A DNA stretch of 64,000 bases from Pseudomonas entomophila (GTDB taxonomy: Bacteria > Pseudomonadota > Gammaproteobacteria > Pseudomonadales > Pseudomonadaceae): assembly GCF_029478665.1 (NCBI RefSeq), contig NZ_JARPQB010000006.1:1-64000 (forward strand). The letters run 5' to 3'. A program made the translations under genes and the position numbers. The notes below the pieces were generated by a model, which made no database searches, had not been told where the DNA came from, and saw nothing but the letters and a program-made list of their open reading frames with translations. Shown here in pieces: positions 9,826 to 18,893 of the stretch. The stretch's first letter is position 1. Each line of letters starts with the position of its first letter.

Positions 9826-10971
9826 TCAGGCGCCCAGTTCGCGGACCAGCGAGTCGCGGGTGATCTCGCTGATGGACTTGGCGCCGGTCAGCACCATGGC
9901 CACGCGCATTTCTTTCTCGAACAGCTCCAGCAGGTTCTTCACCCCGGCCTCGCCGTGGGTGGCCAGGGCATAGAGGAAGGCGCGGCCGATCAGCACGGTG
10001 TCGGCGCCCAGGGCGATCATGCGCACCACGTCGAGGCCGCTGCGGATGCCGGAGTCGGCGAGGATCTTGATGTCGCCCTTCACCGCGTCGGCGATCGCCG
10101 GCAGGGCGCGGGCGCTGGACAGCACGCCGTCGAGCTGGCGGCCGCCGTGGTTGGAGACGACGATGCCGTCGGCACCGAACTTGACTGCGTCGCGGGCGTC
10201 GTCGGCGTCGAGGATGCCCTTGATGATCATCGGGCCGTCCCAGAATTCGCGGATCCACTCCAGGTCTTTCCAGGAGATGGACGGGTCGAAATTGTTGCCC
10301 AGCCAGCCGATGTAGTCGGCCAGGCCCGTGGGGTTGCCACGGTACTTGGAGATGTTGCCCAGATCATGCGGGCGGCCGAGCAGGCCGACATCCAGTGCCC
10401 ACTGCGGGTGGGTCATGGCCTGCCACACGCGGCGCAGCGGCGCGTTCGGGCCGCTCATGCCGGAGTGGGCGTCGCGGTAGCGGGCGCCGGGCACGGGCAT
10501 GTCGACGGTGAACACCAGGGTCTTCACGCCGGCCGCTTTCGCCCGCTCCAGGGCGTTGCGCATGAAGCCGCGGTCCTTCAGTACATACAGCTGGAACCAC
10601 ATCGGCCGGTCGATGGCCGGGGCCACTTCCTCGATCGGGCACACCGACACCGTCGACATCGTGAATGGGATGCCATGGGCCGCCGCCGCGCGCGCCGCCT
10701 GCACTTCGCCACGGCGGGCGTACATGCCGGTGAGGCCGACCGGGGCCAGGGCCACGGGCATGCTCAGGGTTTCGTCGAACAGACGGGTCTTAAGGCTCAG
10801 GTCCGACATGTTCTTCAGCACGCGCTGACGCAGGGCGATGCTGGCCAGGTCGGAAACGTTGTGGCGCAGGGTGTGCTCGGCGTAGGCGCCGCCGTCGGCG
10901 TAGTGGAACAGGAAGGGGGGCAGCTTGCGTTGGGCCGCGGCGCGATAGTCGGTGGAGGCGGAAATGATCAT
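9826..10971 (-). CDS. lldD: L-lactate dehydrogenase (FMN, quinone-linked)
   Basis: A 381-residue protein of the FMN-dependent alpha-hydroxyacid oxidase family. The N-terminal [23 protein letters not shown], the [11 protein letters not shown] segment, the catalytic-histidine motif [11 protein letters not shown] and the phosphate-binding [16 protein letters not shown] are all present. Length equals the usual LldD. It oxidises L-lactate to pyruvate at the inner membrane. It follows lldP on the same strand and precedes dld; the divergent lldR and the palindrome at 12749 imply lactate-responsive control. Confidence 0.95.
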   Translation of the reverse strand: MIISASTDYRAAAQRKLPPFLFHYADGGAYAEHTLRHNVSDLASIALRQRVLKNMSDLSLKTRLFDETLSMPVALAPVGLTGMYARRGEVQAARAAAAHGIPFTMSTVSVCPIEEVAPAIDRPMWFQLYVLKDRGFMRNALERAKAAGVKTLVFTVDMPVPGARYRDAHSGMSGPNAPLRRVWQAMTHPQWALDVGLLGRPHDLGNISKYRGNPTGLADYIGWLGNNFDPSISWKDLEWIREFWDGPMIIKGILDADDARDAVKFGADGIVVSNHGGRQLDGVLSSARALPAIADAVKGDIKILADSGIRSGLDVVRMIALGADTVLIGRAFLYALATHGEAGVKNLLELFEKEMRVAMVLTGAKSISEITRDSLVRELGA

Positions 10972-11031
10972 GGATTCTCGCAGCGTGGGTTGGGGGAGAT
11001 GCCGGGCGCCAGGGCGCCCGGCCCCTTCACT

Positions 11032-12702
11032 TTAGTGATGAACCAGCATGCCGGTCAGCCAGTAGGCCTGGATCAGGGTGATCAGGCCGACGATGGTGGC
11101 GAAGAACAGGCTGTGCTTGACGGTGAAGCGGAACAGGTCGGATTCCTTGCCCACCAGGCCGGTGGCGGCGCAGGCCACGGCGATCGACTGTGGCGAGATC
11201 ATCTTGCCGGTCACGCCGCCGCTGGTGTTGGCCGCCACCAGCAGGGTGTCGTTGACCCCGATCTGGTGCGCGGTGGTGGCCTGCAGCGAGCTGAACAGGG
11301 CATTGGACGAGGTGTCGGAACCGGTCAGGAATACGCCCAGCCAACCTAGGAATGGCGAGAAGAACGGGAACGCGGCGCCGGTGCCGGCCAGTACCAGGGC
11401 CAGGGTCGAGGACATGCCCGAGTAGTTGGTGACGAAGGCGAAGGCCAGCACCATGCCGATCGACAGGATCGGCCAGCGCAGCTCCCAGAAGGTCTCTTTG
11501 AAAGTGGTCAGACCAGTTTTGACGTTGATCTTCAGCACCCACATCGACACCAGTGCGGAGAGGAAGATCGCGGTGCCGGTGGCGGAGATCGGGTCGAGCT
11601 TGAACACCGCCGGCATGGCGGTCGGCGCGGTGACGATCGGCGCGGTCTTGATCACCAGTTGGTCGAGGTGCGGGATGGCGAAGTTGAACACGAAGTTGTA
11701 CATCGCGCCGCCCGGGGCGAAGGCCGCCTTGAACGGCTTCAGCGTCCAGATCGTGACCAGCACGGTCAGGATCAGGAACGGCGACCAGGCCTTGAAGATC
11801 TCGCCCAGGCTGTATGGCGAAGGCTGGCTGCCACCGCTGCTGACCACGGCGGCGCCGACGCTGCCCTTGGCTTCGGCGAACGAGCGCTTGGGCTGCCAGA
11901 CTTTCAGGAACAGGGTCAGGGCGATCAGGCTGGCCAGGGCCGAGGTGATGTCCGGCAGCTCCGGGCCGATGAAGTTCGAGGTGAAGTACTGGGTGACGGC
12001 GAAGCTTGCGCCTGCGACCAGGGCGGCGGGCCAGGTCTCTTTCACGCCGCGCAGGCCGTCCATCATGAACACCAGCCAGAACGGCACGAACAGCGACAGC
12101 AGCGGCAGCTGGCGGCCGGTCATGGCGCCGATGTGGAAGGCGTCGATGCCGGTCACTTGCCCTGCGACGATGATCGGGATGCCCAGGGCGCCGAAGGCCA
12201 CCGGCGCGGTGTTGGCGATCAGGCACAGGCCGGCGGCGTACAGCGGGTTGAAGCCCAGGCCCACCAGCAGCGCGGCGGTGATGGCCACTGGGGCGCCGAA
12301 GCCGGCCGCGCCTTCGAGGAAGGCACCGAAGCAGAAGCCGATCAGCAGCACTTGCAGGCGCTGGTCGTCGGTGATCGACAGCACCGAGCTGCGGATCACT
12401 TCGAACTGGCCGCTCTTGACCGTGAGTTTGTAGAGGAACACCGCGGCGACGATGATCCAGGCAATCGGCCACAGGCCGTAGAGGAAGCCATAACCCGCGG
12501 CGGCCAGGGCCATGTCGACCGGCATCTGGAAGGCGAAGATCGCCACCAGGATCGACAGCGCGAGGGTGATGCTGCCGGCGACGTGGCCTTTGAGGCGGAA
12601 CACGGCGAGGGCGAGGAAGAAGAACACGATGGGGATGACCGCCGCCAGCGCGGACAGGCCAAGGCTACCAAGCGGGGTATAGAGTTGTTGCCAGGTTTGC
12701 AT
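11032..12702 (-). CDS. lldP: L-lactate permease
   Basis: A 556-residue very hydrophobic protein with at least a dozen membrane segments, starting [24 protein letters not shown]. Family motifs include [20 protein letters not shown] near residue 125 and the C-terminal [25 protein letters not shown]. It imports lactate (and glycolate) with protons. It is the first gene of the lld unit; its upstream region holds the LldR-type operator and runs to the divergent lldR. Confidence 0.95.
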   Translation of the reverse strand: MQTWQQLYTPLGSLGLSALAAVIPIVFFFLALAVFRLKGHVAGSITLALSILVAIFAFQMPVDMALAAAGYGFLYGLWPIAWIIVAAVFLYKLTVKSGQFEVIRSSVLSITDDQRLQVLLIGFCFGAFLEGAAGFGAPVAITAALLVGLGFNPLYAAGLCLIANTAPVAFGALGIPIIVAGQVTGIDAFHIGAMTGRQLPLLSLFVPFWLVFMMDGLRGVKETWPAALVAGASFAVTQYFTSNFIGPELPDITSALASLIALTLFLKVWQPKRSFAEAKGSVGAAVVSSGGSQPSPYSLGEIFKAWSPFLILTVLVTIWTLKPFKAAFAPGGAMYNFVFNFAIPHLDQLVIKTAPIVTAPTAMPAVFKLDPISATGTAIFLSALVSMWVLKINVKTGLTTFKETFWELRWPILSIGMVLAFAFVTNYSGMSSTLALVLAGTGAAFPFFSPFLGWLGVFLTGSDTSSNALFSSLQATTAHQIGVNDTLLVAANTSGGVTGKMISPQSIAVACAATGLVGKESDLFRFTVKHSLFFATIVGLITLIQAYWLTGMLVHH

Positions 12703-12748
12703 ATGGGGTGGCCCCTAATTGTTGTTGGTCAAGGCACTGGCATTGGAT

Positions 12749-12765
12749 AATTGGTAAGACCAATT
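12749..12765. promoter_or_regulatory. LldR operator
   Basis: AATTGGTAAGACCAATT is a perfect 7-bp inverted repeat around a 3-base centre. It lies 47 bases upstream of lldP and has the AATTGGT-N3-ACCAATT form known for LldR sites of Pseudomonas and enterobacteria. The remaining lldP-lldR spacer (12766-13048) holds a REP element and the ribosome site of lldR. Confidence 0.85.
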
Positions 12766-12916
12766 TACAATGGCTGGGCGCTAGGTTAAGAGCCCGGTCA
12801 TGGCTGTGTCAATTTGTCCTACACAAAACTTTGGTCGAGCGCCGATGAGCGGCCGTTTGGATGAGTGGGGTCGCAGTGGCGACGCATTCGGGTTTTTCTA
12901 CGGCCGTTTTGGCCGG

Positions 12917-12959
12917 TGTAGGAGCGGCCTCGTGCCGCGAACGGGCCGCAACGCGGCCC
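12917..12959. repeat. Single REP element
   Basis: TGTAGGAGCGGCCTCGTGCC plus the adjoining GGGCCGCAACGCGGCCC stem. It lies in the lldP-lldR intergenic region. Confidence 0.75.
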
Positions 12960-13048
12960 CTGCGTGGCGGAACATCTGTCGCCCCGCTGCGGATAAGCGC
13001 AGAATAAGCGCCCCCGAAATCGGTGCCGGGGCATGTGGAGAGCAAGCA

Positions 13049-13816
13049 ATGGTTTTTGATCAGGTCCGCCAGCGGCGCCTGTCCGACGACATCGTCGATC
13101 GGTTGGAAGGGATGATTCTCGAAGGCACGTTGACGTCGGGGCAGCGCCTGCCCGCTGAGCGTGTCCTGGCCGAGCAGTTCGGCGTGTCTCGCCCGTCGCT
13201 GCGCGAGGCGATCCAGAAGCTGGTGGCCAAGGGGCTGCTGGTCAGTCGCCAGGGCGGTGGCAACTACGTGGCCGAAGCCTTGGGTTCCACCTTCAGCGAC
13301 CCGTTGTTGCAGTTGCTGGAGCGCAATCCGGAGGCCCAGCGCGACCTGCTGGAGTTCCGCCACACATTGGAGGCGTCATGCGCCTACTACGCGGCCCAGC
13401 GGGCCACCGAGCCTGATCGCGAGCGATTGAAGATCGCGTTCGATGCGCTGCAGGACTGCTACAACCGTGTCGGCGAAGTCGACCGGGCAGAGGAGGGCGC
13501 GGCCGATGCGCGTTTCCACCTGGCCATTGCCGAGGCCAGTCACAATGCCGTGTTGCTGCATACCATCCGTGGGTTGTTCGACCTGCTCAAGCGCAACGTG
13601 GTGACCAATATCGGCGGCATGTACCAGCAGCGCAGCGAAACGCGCGACATGCTGATCAGCCAGCATCGCGAGTTGTACCAGGCGATCGTCGAAGGGCGCG
13701 CGGAGGATGCGCGGGAGGTTTCCAGCCGGCACATTCTGTATGTGCAAGAGGTGCTGGAAGAAGCGCAGCAGCAGGCTCAGCGGGTGGCGCGAGCGGAGCG
13801 GCGCAGCGGGCGTTGA
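13049..13816 (+). CDS. lldR: GntR/FadR-family lactate-responsive repressor
   Basis: A 255-residue protein. The N-terminal winged helix spans about residues 5-75 (LSDDIVDRLEGMILEGTLTS, LPAERVLAEQFGVSRPSLRE); the C-terminal all-helical FCD domain carries the metal/ligand histidines typical of FadR relatives (EFRHTLE, ARFHLAIAEASHN). The start is set at the ATG preceded by GTGGAG; longer in-frame starts run through a REP element. It is divergent from lldPD-dld, and the palindrome at 12749 fits its operator. Lactate should relieve repression. Confidence 0.9.
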   Translation: MVFDQVRQRRLSDDIVDRLEGMILEGTLTSGQRLPAERVLAEQFGVSRPSLREAIQKLVAKGLLVSRQGGGNYVAEALGSTFSDPLLQLLERNPEAQRDLLEFRHTLEASCAYYAAQRATEPDRERLKIAFDALQDCYNRVGEVDRAEEGAADARFHLAIAEASHNAVLLHTIRGLFDLLKRNVVTNIGGMYQQRSETRDMLISQHRELYQAIVEGRAEDAREVSSRHILYVQEVLEEAQQQAQRVARAERRSGR

Positions 13817-13828
13817 GCGTCGTGGCTT

Positions 13829-13889
13829 ATCGCGGATGAATCCGCTCCTACAGGGGTGTGGAACCTGTAGGAGCGGATTCATCCGCGAT
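13829..13889. repeat. Perfect inverted REP pair between convergent genes
   Basis: Two identical 26-base REP units face each other across a 9-base loop (13829-13854 and 13864-13889). They lie between the converging ends of lldR and smpB, and the transcript would form a very stable hairpin from either strand. Confidence 0.9.
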
Positions 13890-13915
13890 GCAGGCGCCGC
13901 AATGCGAAGGGCTGC

Positions 13916-14398
13916 TTACTCTTCCTTGCCCTTGTTGCGCATGGTGCGCTGCAGCTCGCGGTTGGAGTCGCGCTCGCGCACGGTGTCGCGCTTGTCGAAC
14001 TCCTTCTTGCCCTTGCCCAGTGCGATCTCGCACTTGATCAGGTGCTTGCTCCAGTACAGCGACATCGCCACGCAGGTGTAGCCCTTCTGCGCCACGGCCG
14101 CTTCCAGGCGCTCCAGCTCGCGCTTGTTCAGCAGCAGCTTGCGGGTGCGGATGGGGTCGGCGATGACGTGGGTGCTGGCGGTGGTCAGCGGGGTGATGTG
14201 GCTGCCGAACAGCCAGGCTTCGCCATCCTTGAGCAGCACGTAGCTGTCGGTCAGGTGCGCCTTGCCGGCCCGCAGGCTCTTTACTTCCCAGCCGGACAGG
14301 ACCAGCCCGGCCTCGAACTTGTGTTCGATGAAGTAATCGTGTCGCGCCTTCTTGTTCTGCGCGATGGTCCCGGTCGGATGTTTCTTTTGCTTAGCCAT
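13916..14398 (-). CDS. smpB: SsrA-binding protein
   Basis: A 160-residue protein with the SmpB fold: [35 protein letters not shown] at the start, a beta-barrel middle, and a basic C-terminal tail ([23 protein letters not shown]) that enters the ribosomal mRNA channel. It delivers tmRNA, encoded at 4967-5356 in this window, to stalled ribosomes. It is divergent from ratA. Confidence 0.97.
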   Translation of the reverse strand: MAKQKKHPTGTIAQNKKARHDYFIEHKFEAGLVLSGWEVKSLRAGKAHLTDSYVLLKDGEAWLFGSHITPLTTASTHVIADPIRTRKLLLNKRELERLEAAVAQKGYTCVAMSLYWSKHLIKCEIALGKGKKEFDKRDTVRERDSNRELQRTMRNKGKEE

Positions 14399-14559
14399 AG
14401 GGGCGGCATTATAGGGAGAGTCCGCGTCCTCGGCTACGGGGTTTAGGTGCGCTTGAGCCAGTTGTGTGAATCCCGGACAATACAGGCCTCGTTCTGCCGC
14501 GCAGAACCGTATTCGAGGCGCTGCAACGCGCCACCGCCCAGATTGGAAGTGACGCCTGG

Positions 14560-14994
14560 ATGACTACCCATATTCAACGCTCCGCCCTGCTGCCATACCC
14601 TGCCCAGGCGCTCTACGACCTGGTCAACGATGTGGCCAGCTACCCGGAGTTCCTGCCCTGGTGCTCCGCCTCGACGGTGCTCGAGGCCAGCGACACGCAC
14701 ATGCGCGCCAGGCTCGAAGTGGCCAAGGGTGGGATGAGCCAGCAATTTGTCACTAGCAATGTGCTGGTGCCGGGGCAGTCGATCGAGATGAACCTGGAGG
14801 AAGGGCCGTTCACCCAGCTGCATGGGGTGTGGGTGTTCAAGCCGCTGGGCGACAAGGCCTGCAAGATCAGCCTCGACTTGTCGTTCGATTACGCTGGGGC
14901 TTTGGTGCGTGCCACCCTGGGGCCGTTGTTCAACCAGGCGGCCAATACCATGGTCGATGCCTTCTGCCAGCGCGCCAAGCAACGCTATGGCTGA
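14560..14994 (+). CDS. ratA: RatA/COQ10-like START-domain protein
   Basis: A 144-residue polyketide-cyclase/START-type protein: [38 protein letters not shown] is the family start, and [20 protein letters not shown] and the C-terminal helix are typical. E. coli RatA has been reported as a ribosome-association toxin, while the homologous fold binds ubiquinone; the physiological role here is unresolved. It is normally followed by rnfH, which here overlaps by 8 bases but is broken. It is divergent from smpB. Confidence 0.88.
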   Translation: MTTHIQRSALLPYPAQALYDLVNDVASYPEFLPWCSASTVLEASDTHMRARLEVAKGGMSQQFVTSNVLVPGQSIEMNLEEGPFTQLHGVWVFKPLGDKACKISLDLSFDYAGALVRATLGPLFNQAANTMVDAFCQRAKQRYG

Positions 14995-15115
14995 CACTTC
15001 GCTGCGCATCGAGGTTGTCTGAGCCACGCTTGAGCATCAGTGGCTGCTGGCGTGCGAGGTGCCGGCCGTTTCGGCTCGGCGAGCGGCTAAAGCCAAGGCG
15101 GCACGCGAACGTTGA
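14987..15115 (+). pseudogene. Decayed rnfH remnant (nonsense codon plus internal deletion)
   Basis: An ATG overlapping the end of ratA opens [11 protein letters not shown], the usual RnfH start, but the next codon is TGA (15020-15022). Reading on in the same frame gives ATLEHQWLLACEVPA, which matches the next RnfH segment, then jumps to ARRAAKAKAARER and a stop at 15113. An intact RnfH is about 100 residues, so roughly the middle half is deleted in frame. The remnant is 42 codons. The usual terminator follows at 15143. Confidence 0.75.
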
Positions 15116-15142
15116 GTGCCCCTGGCCTACCAAGCAGGCAAT

Positions 15143-15173
15143 AAAAAGCCCGGATCCAGTCCGGGCTTTTTTT
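15143..15173. terminator. Bidirectional terminator between ratA/rnfH remnant and omlA
   Basis: AAAAAGCCCGGA and TCCGGGCTTTTT form a 12-bp stem around a 4-base loop, flanked by A and T runs, so it can work on both strands for the converging units. Confidence 0.9.
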
Positions 15174-15183
15174 GTCGCCGCAA

Positions 15184-15708
15184 TTATTGCGGAGAGGTTT
15201 CCAGCGGTGCTGGCGTCGGGACCGGGGTGGTCTCGATGGTGTCGATCTCTTTCTGCAGGGTGTCTTCCAGCGAACCTGGCTTGGCCGGTTTTTCCTGCGG
15301 CTGGCTTGGTTGCTTGTTTGGGCTTACCGTGGTGTCGCCGCTGCCGCCGAGGATCTCCTGGTCGCGGCTCACGCCCGGCATGAAGTCGCCGGACAGGCTG
15401 ACCAGTTGGTCGCTTTCGTTGAAGAAGATGCTCATGCGCTCTTGCTGACGCTGGCCGCCACCAGGCTGCAGGCTATAGAGATAGTCCCAGCGATTGGTGT
15501 GGAAGGTGTCCTGGATCAGCGGGTTGCCCATGATAAACCTTACTTGCCGACGGGTCATTCCGGGGCGCAATTGGTCTATCATGTCCTGCGTGACGACATT
15601 GCCCTGCTGGATGTCGATTTTGTAAACCCCGGGAAACGAGCAACCGGCGAGTGCGAGCAGTCCCACGAGAGTGAAACTGGTTAGCAAGAGCTTGGTGTTG
15701 TTTTGCAT
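15184..15708 (-). CDS. bamE: Outer membrane assembly lipoprotein BamE/OmlA
   Basis: A 174-residue lipoprotein. The signal peptide [20 protein letters not shown] runs into the lipobox LAGC, with cysteine at about residue 23. The SmpA/OmlA domain follows ([47 protein letters not shown]). The C-terminal 40 residues are a Pro/Gln/Thr-rich tail. It is part of the BAM complex that folds outer membrane proteins. The start at 15708 gives a proper signal peptide; a longer frame from 15741 does not. It is divergent from fur, the classic omlA-fur arrangement of pseudomonads. Confidence 0.95.
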   Translation of the reverse strand: MQNNTKLLLTSFTLVGLLALAGCSFPGVYKIDIQQGNVVTQDMIDQLRPGMTRRQVRFIMGNPLIQDTFHTNRWDYLYSLQPGGGQRQQERMSIFFNESDQLVSLSGDFMPGVSRDQEILGGSGDTTVSPNKQPSQPQEKPAKPGSLEDTLQKEIDTIETTPVPTPAPLETSPQ

Positions 15709-15805
15709 CGGTGGGCGACTTCCACTATCTTGGCTGGACAACGTAAACCCCGATCATACCCGTATTAAGAGAAGCTGCGAAGCAGCATCGGCGAGAAAGC
15801 TGACC

Positions 15806-16210
15806 ATGGTTGAAAATAGCGAATTGCGCAAAGCGGGCCTCAAGGTAACCCTGCCTCGAGTCAAGATCCTTCAGATGCTCGACTCCACCGAGCAGCGTCA
15901 CATGAGTGCCGAGGATGTCTACAAGGCACTGATGGAAGCTGGCGAGGATGTCGGTCTGGCGACCGTGTATCGCGTACTGACCCAGTTCGAAGCGGCGGGT
16001 CTGGTGGTTCGCCACAACTTCGACGGCGGCCACGCGGTGTTCGAGCTGGCCGACGGCGGCCACCACGACCACATGGTCAACGTGGAGACCAGTGAGGTCA
16101 TCGAATTCATGGATGCTGAAATCGAACGCCGTCAGAAAGAAATCGTGGCCGAGCACGGCTACGAGCTGGTGGACCACAATCTGGTCCTCTATGTGCGTAA
16201 GAAGAAGTAA
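15806..16210 (+). CDS. fur: Ferric uptake regulator
   Basis: A 134-residue protein. The winged helix comprises LRKAGLKVTLPRVKILQMLD, MSAEDVYKAL and GLATVYRVLTQFEAAGLV. Metal-site residues include HFDG..HAVFELADGGHHDHMVNVETSEVIEF. The C-terminus is VLYVRKKK. As in P. aeruginosa Fur, the second CxxC of the E. coli protein is absent. It represses iron uptake genes when loaded with Fe2+. It is divergent from bamE and followed by a strong palindrome terminator. Confidence 0.97.
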   Translation: MVENSELRKAGLKVTLPRVKILQMLDSTEQRHMSAEDVYKALMEAGEDVGLATVYRVLTQFEAAGLVVRHNFDGGHAVFELADGGHHDHMVNVETSEVIEFMDAEIERRQKEIVAEHGYELVDHNLVLYVRKKK

Positions 16211-16233
16211 CGATTTCGATCGTTATCAACAGC

Positions 16234-16257
16234 AAAGGCGACCCTAGGGTCGCCTTT
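16234..16257 (+). terminator. Terminator of fur
   Basis: A perfect 24-base palindrome (AAAGGCGACCCT and its complement) lies 24 bases after the fur stop. It ends in TTT followed by GTG. Confidence 0.8.
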
Positions 16258-16286
16258 GTGCTTTCGGGGGAAAACTGCAGCCCCCC

Positions 16287-16372
16287 GTAGGAGCGGCTTC
16301 AGCCGCGATCACCCGCAAAGCGGGTGCCAGGCACCGCGTCGCCGGCATCGCGGCTAAAGCCGCTCCTACAGG
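16287..16372. repeat. REP inverted pair between fur and recN
   Basis: GTAGGAGCGGCTTCAGCCGC at the left and its inverted partner ending CTCCTACAGG at the right flank an ACCCGCAAAGCGGGT stem. The pair lies between the converging ends of fur and recN. Confidence 0.85.
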
Positions 16373-16382
16373 CGAACAGGTC

Positions 16383-18056
16383 TCAAGCCTTGCCGCTCAC
16401 CACCATCTTGCGCGCATGGGCCAGTGATTCCTTGGTCAGGTCGATCCCGCCAAGCATCCGCGCCACCTCCTCGACCCGCTCGCGCTTGCCCAGGCTGGCG
16501 ACGGCGGTGTGGGTGGTGTCGCTGTTGCGCACCTTGTGCACGAACAAGTGATGGTGCCCCTGCGCTGCGACTTGGGGTAGGTGAGTCACGGTCAGCACCT
16601 GGCCGCGGTCACCCAGCCGGCGCAGCAGCTGGCCGACGATCTCTGCTGTGGGGCCACCAATGCCTACGTCCACTTCGTCGAACACCAGCGTCGGGATGCG
16701 CGAGGTCTGCGCGGTGATTACCTGGATCGCCAGGCTGATGCGCGACAGCTCGCCGCCCGACGCGACCTTGGCCAGCCCTTTGAGTGGTTGGCCGGGGTTG
16801 GCGCTGACCAGCAGCTCGATCTGCTCCAGGCCATGGGGTGAAAGCTCGCCGTTGTCGAAGGGCGTGAGCGCGATGCAGAAGCGCCCGCCCGGCATCCCCA
16901 GGCGCTGGATCTCCTGCTCGACGGCAGTGGCCAGTTGTTTCGCGGCCTGCTGGCGCAGGGCGCTGAGCTCGCAAGCCTTCTCTTTATAGTGATGGGCGTA
17001 GGCTGCCAGCTCTTCGCCCAGGCGTTCGATCGACTCGTCGCTGGCGTTCAGGCCCTCCAGCTCTTCCATCAGACGCTGTTGCAGGTGCGGCAGCTCGGTG
17101 GGGTGCACGCGATGTTTGCGGGCGAGGGTGTAGATGGTGTCGAGCCGCTCTTCCAGAACCTGAAGGCGCATGGGATCGGCGTCGAAATGGTCGAGGAAGC
17201 GATTGAGTTCGCCGACCGCTTCCTCCACCTGGATCTGCGCGCTGGCGATCAGGTTGACCGCCTCGCCCAGCGCCTTGGGGGCGTTGCTGACGGCGGTGAG
17301 CCGGCTGAGGCTGACGGTCAGGGCGTTCAGTACGTTGCCCGAATCGCTTTCGCTGCACTGGTCGATGACCTGGCGGCAGATGCCGAACAGCGCCTCGGCA
17401 TTGGTCAGGTTCTTGTGCTCCTGCTCCAGCTGCTCCAGTTCGTGCTCGCCCAGCCCCAGGTTGTCCAGCTCTTCGAGCTGATAGCTGAGCAACTGGTGAC
17501 GCGCGCGCTGCTCGTCCCCTGAATTGCTCAGCCGCTCCAGTTCAAGGCGGGTCTGGTTCCAGCGCTTGGCGGCCAGCTGTACCTGGCGTGCGAGATCAGT
17601 GGCGCCGGCGTACTCATCCACCAGGCGGCGGTGGGTGTCGGTTTTCAGCAGCGACTGGTGCTCATGCTGGCTGTGGATATCGATCAGCAGTTCGCCCAGC
17701 GCCTTCAGGTCGCCCAGCGGGCAGGGCGTGCCGTTGATGTAGCCACGGCTGCGGCCTTCGGCAGTGATCACCCGGCGCAGGATGCACGGGCCGTCGTTTT
17801 CCAGGTCGCGCTCCACGAGCCAGTCGTGGGCTTCGGGGATGTCGACCAGGTCGAAGGTGGCGAGGATGTCGGCCTTGTCCGCGCCCGGGCGCACCACGCC
17901 GCTGTCGGCGCGATCGCCCAGGGCCAGGCCGAGGGCGTCGAGCATGATCGACTTGCCGGCCCCGGTTTCGCCAGTGATCACGGACATGCCGCGGGCGAGT
18001 TCGAGGTCGAGGTGTTCGACGATGGCGTAGTTGTGAATGGACAGGTGCACCAGCAT
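16383..18056 (-). CDS. recN: DNA repair ATPase RecN
   Basis: A 557-residue SMC-like protein. Walker A is GETGAGKSIMLDALGLALG near residue 30. Two long coiled-coil arms fill the middle (for example LELERLSNSGDEQ and EQLEQEHKNLT). The ABC signature VASGGELSRISLAIQ and Walker B PTLVFDEVDVGIGG lie near residues 430-480. It acts early in double-strand-break repair. A LexA box lies 25 bases upstream. It is divergent from grpE. Confidence 0.96.
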   Translation of the reverse strand: MLVHLSIHNYAIVEHLDLELARGMSVITGETGAGKSIMLDALGLALGDRADSGVVRPGADKADILATFDLVDIPEAHDWLVERDLENDGPCILRRVITAEGRSRGYINGTPCPLGDLKALGELLIDIHSQHEHQSLLKTDTHRRLVDEYAGATDLARQVQLAAKRWNQTRLELERLSNSGDEQRARHQLLSYQLEELDNLGLGEHELEQLEQEHKNLTNAEALFGICRQVIDQCSESDSGNVLNALTVSLSRLTAVSNAPKALGEAVNLIASAQIQVEEAVGELNRFLDHFDADPMRLQVLEERLDTIYTLARKHRVHPTELPHLQQRLMEELEGLNASDESIERLGEELAAYAHHYKEKACELSALRQQAAKQLATAVEQEIQRLGMPGGRFCIALTPFDNGELSPHGLEQIELLVSANPGQPLKGLAKVASGGELSRISLAIQVITAQTSRIPTLVFDEVDVGIGGPTAEIVGQLLRRLGDRGQVLTVTHLPQVAAQGHHHLFVHKVRNSDTTHTAVASLGKRERVEEVARMLGGIDLTKESLAHARKMVVSGKA

Positions 18057-18080
18057 GGGGCGGCTCCCGAGGGGTCATGT

Positions 18081-18096
18081 CTGGATATTTATACAG
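18081..18096 (-). promoter_or_regulatory. LexA (SOS) box upstream of recN
   Basis: On the minus strand CTGTATAAATATCCAG fits CTGT-N8-ACAG with one mismatch and an AT-rich centre, 25 bases before the recN start. SOS induction of recN is established in E. coli. Confidence 0.75.
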
Positions 18097-18151
18097 TGCT
18101 TTTCGCGGCTCTGCCAATAGCCGCCGATGAATGTCGAAAAGCGCCTCGCCC

Positions 18152-18179
18152 CTTGAACCTGGTTTTTCCGGCCCCATAT
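18152..18179 (+). promoter_or_regulatory. Sigma-32 heat-shock promoter of grpE
   Basis: CTTGAAC (18152-18158) and CCCCATAT (18172-18179) are separated by 13 bases, a near-consensus RpoH promoter. It lies about 60 bases upstream of the grpE ATG. It faces away from the recN SOS box. Confidence 0.85.
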
Positions 18180-18237
18180 AGCCGGCAAGACATGGCGAGC
18201 CTGGCTCGTACAACAGAAATTGCGGAGGAGAAACCTA

Positions 18238-18792
18238 ATGGCTGACGAACAGCTGGATGAGAAGAACCTGAATTCCGAAGAAACCGGCGCAACGAATGTC
18301 GATGCCCGCGTCCAGGAGCTCGAGGAGCAGCTGGCCGCCGCCAAGGACCAGTCCCTGCGCGCCGCCGCCGACCTGCAGAATATCCGCCGCCGTGCCGAGC
18401 AGGACGTCGAGAAGGCCCACAAGTTCGCCCTGGAGAAGTTCGCCGGCGACCTGCTGCCGATCATCGACAGCCTGGAGCGTGGCCTGGAACTGTCCAACGC
18501 CGATGACGACACCATCAAGCCGATGCGCGAAGGCATCGAGCTGACCCTGAAGATGTTCCACGACACCCTCAAGCGCTACAACCTGGAGGCCCTCGAGCCG
18601 CACGGCGAGCCGTTCAACGCCGAGCACCACCAGGCCATGGCCATGCAGGAAAGCGACAAGGTCGAGCCGAACACCGTGGTCAACGTGTTCCAGAAGGGCT
18701 ACCTGCTCAACGGCCGTCTGCTGCGCCCCGCCATGGTGGTGGTCAGCAAGGCGCCGGCACCGGCGCAACCTTCTATCGATGAGAAGGCTTGA
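18238..18792 (+). CDS. grpE: Nucleotide exchange factor GrpE
   Basis: A 184-residue protein. It has an acidic N-terminus and a long coiled coil ([32 protein letters not shown]). The head domain carries [31 protein letters not shown], the GrpE signature. It drives ADP release from DnaK. GGAGGAG precedes the ATG at 18238. First gene of the grpE-dnaK-dnaJ group; its own promoter is of the RpoH type. Confidence 0.97.
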   Translation: MADEQLDEKNLNSEETGATNVDARVQELEEQLAAAKDQSLRAAADLQNIRRRAEQDVEKAHKFALEKFAGDLLPIIDSLERGLELSNADDDTIKPMREGIELTLKMFHDTLKRYNLEALEPHGEPFNAEHHQAMAMQESDKVEPNTVVNVFQKGYLLNGRLLRPAMVVVSKAPAPAQPSIDEKA

Positions 18793-18893
18793 AATCCGCC
18801 GGGGCATCCCCATCTAGGTGTCAAGCATTCAAATATTACCGCAGTTGGCCAATGTAGCCGCTGCCACCTAATTCAAGTTTCGGGAGAGTAAAC

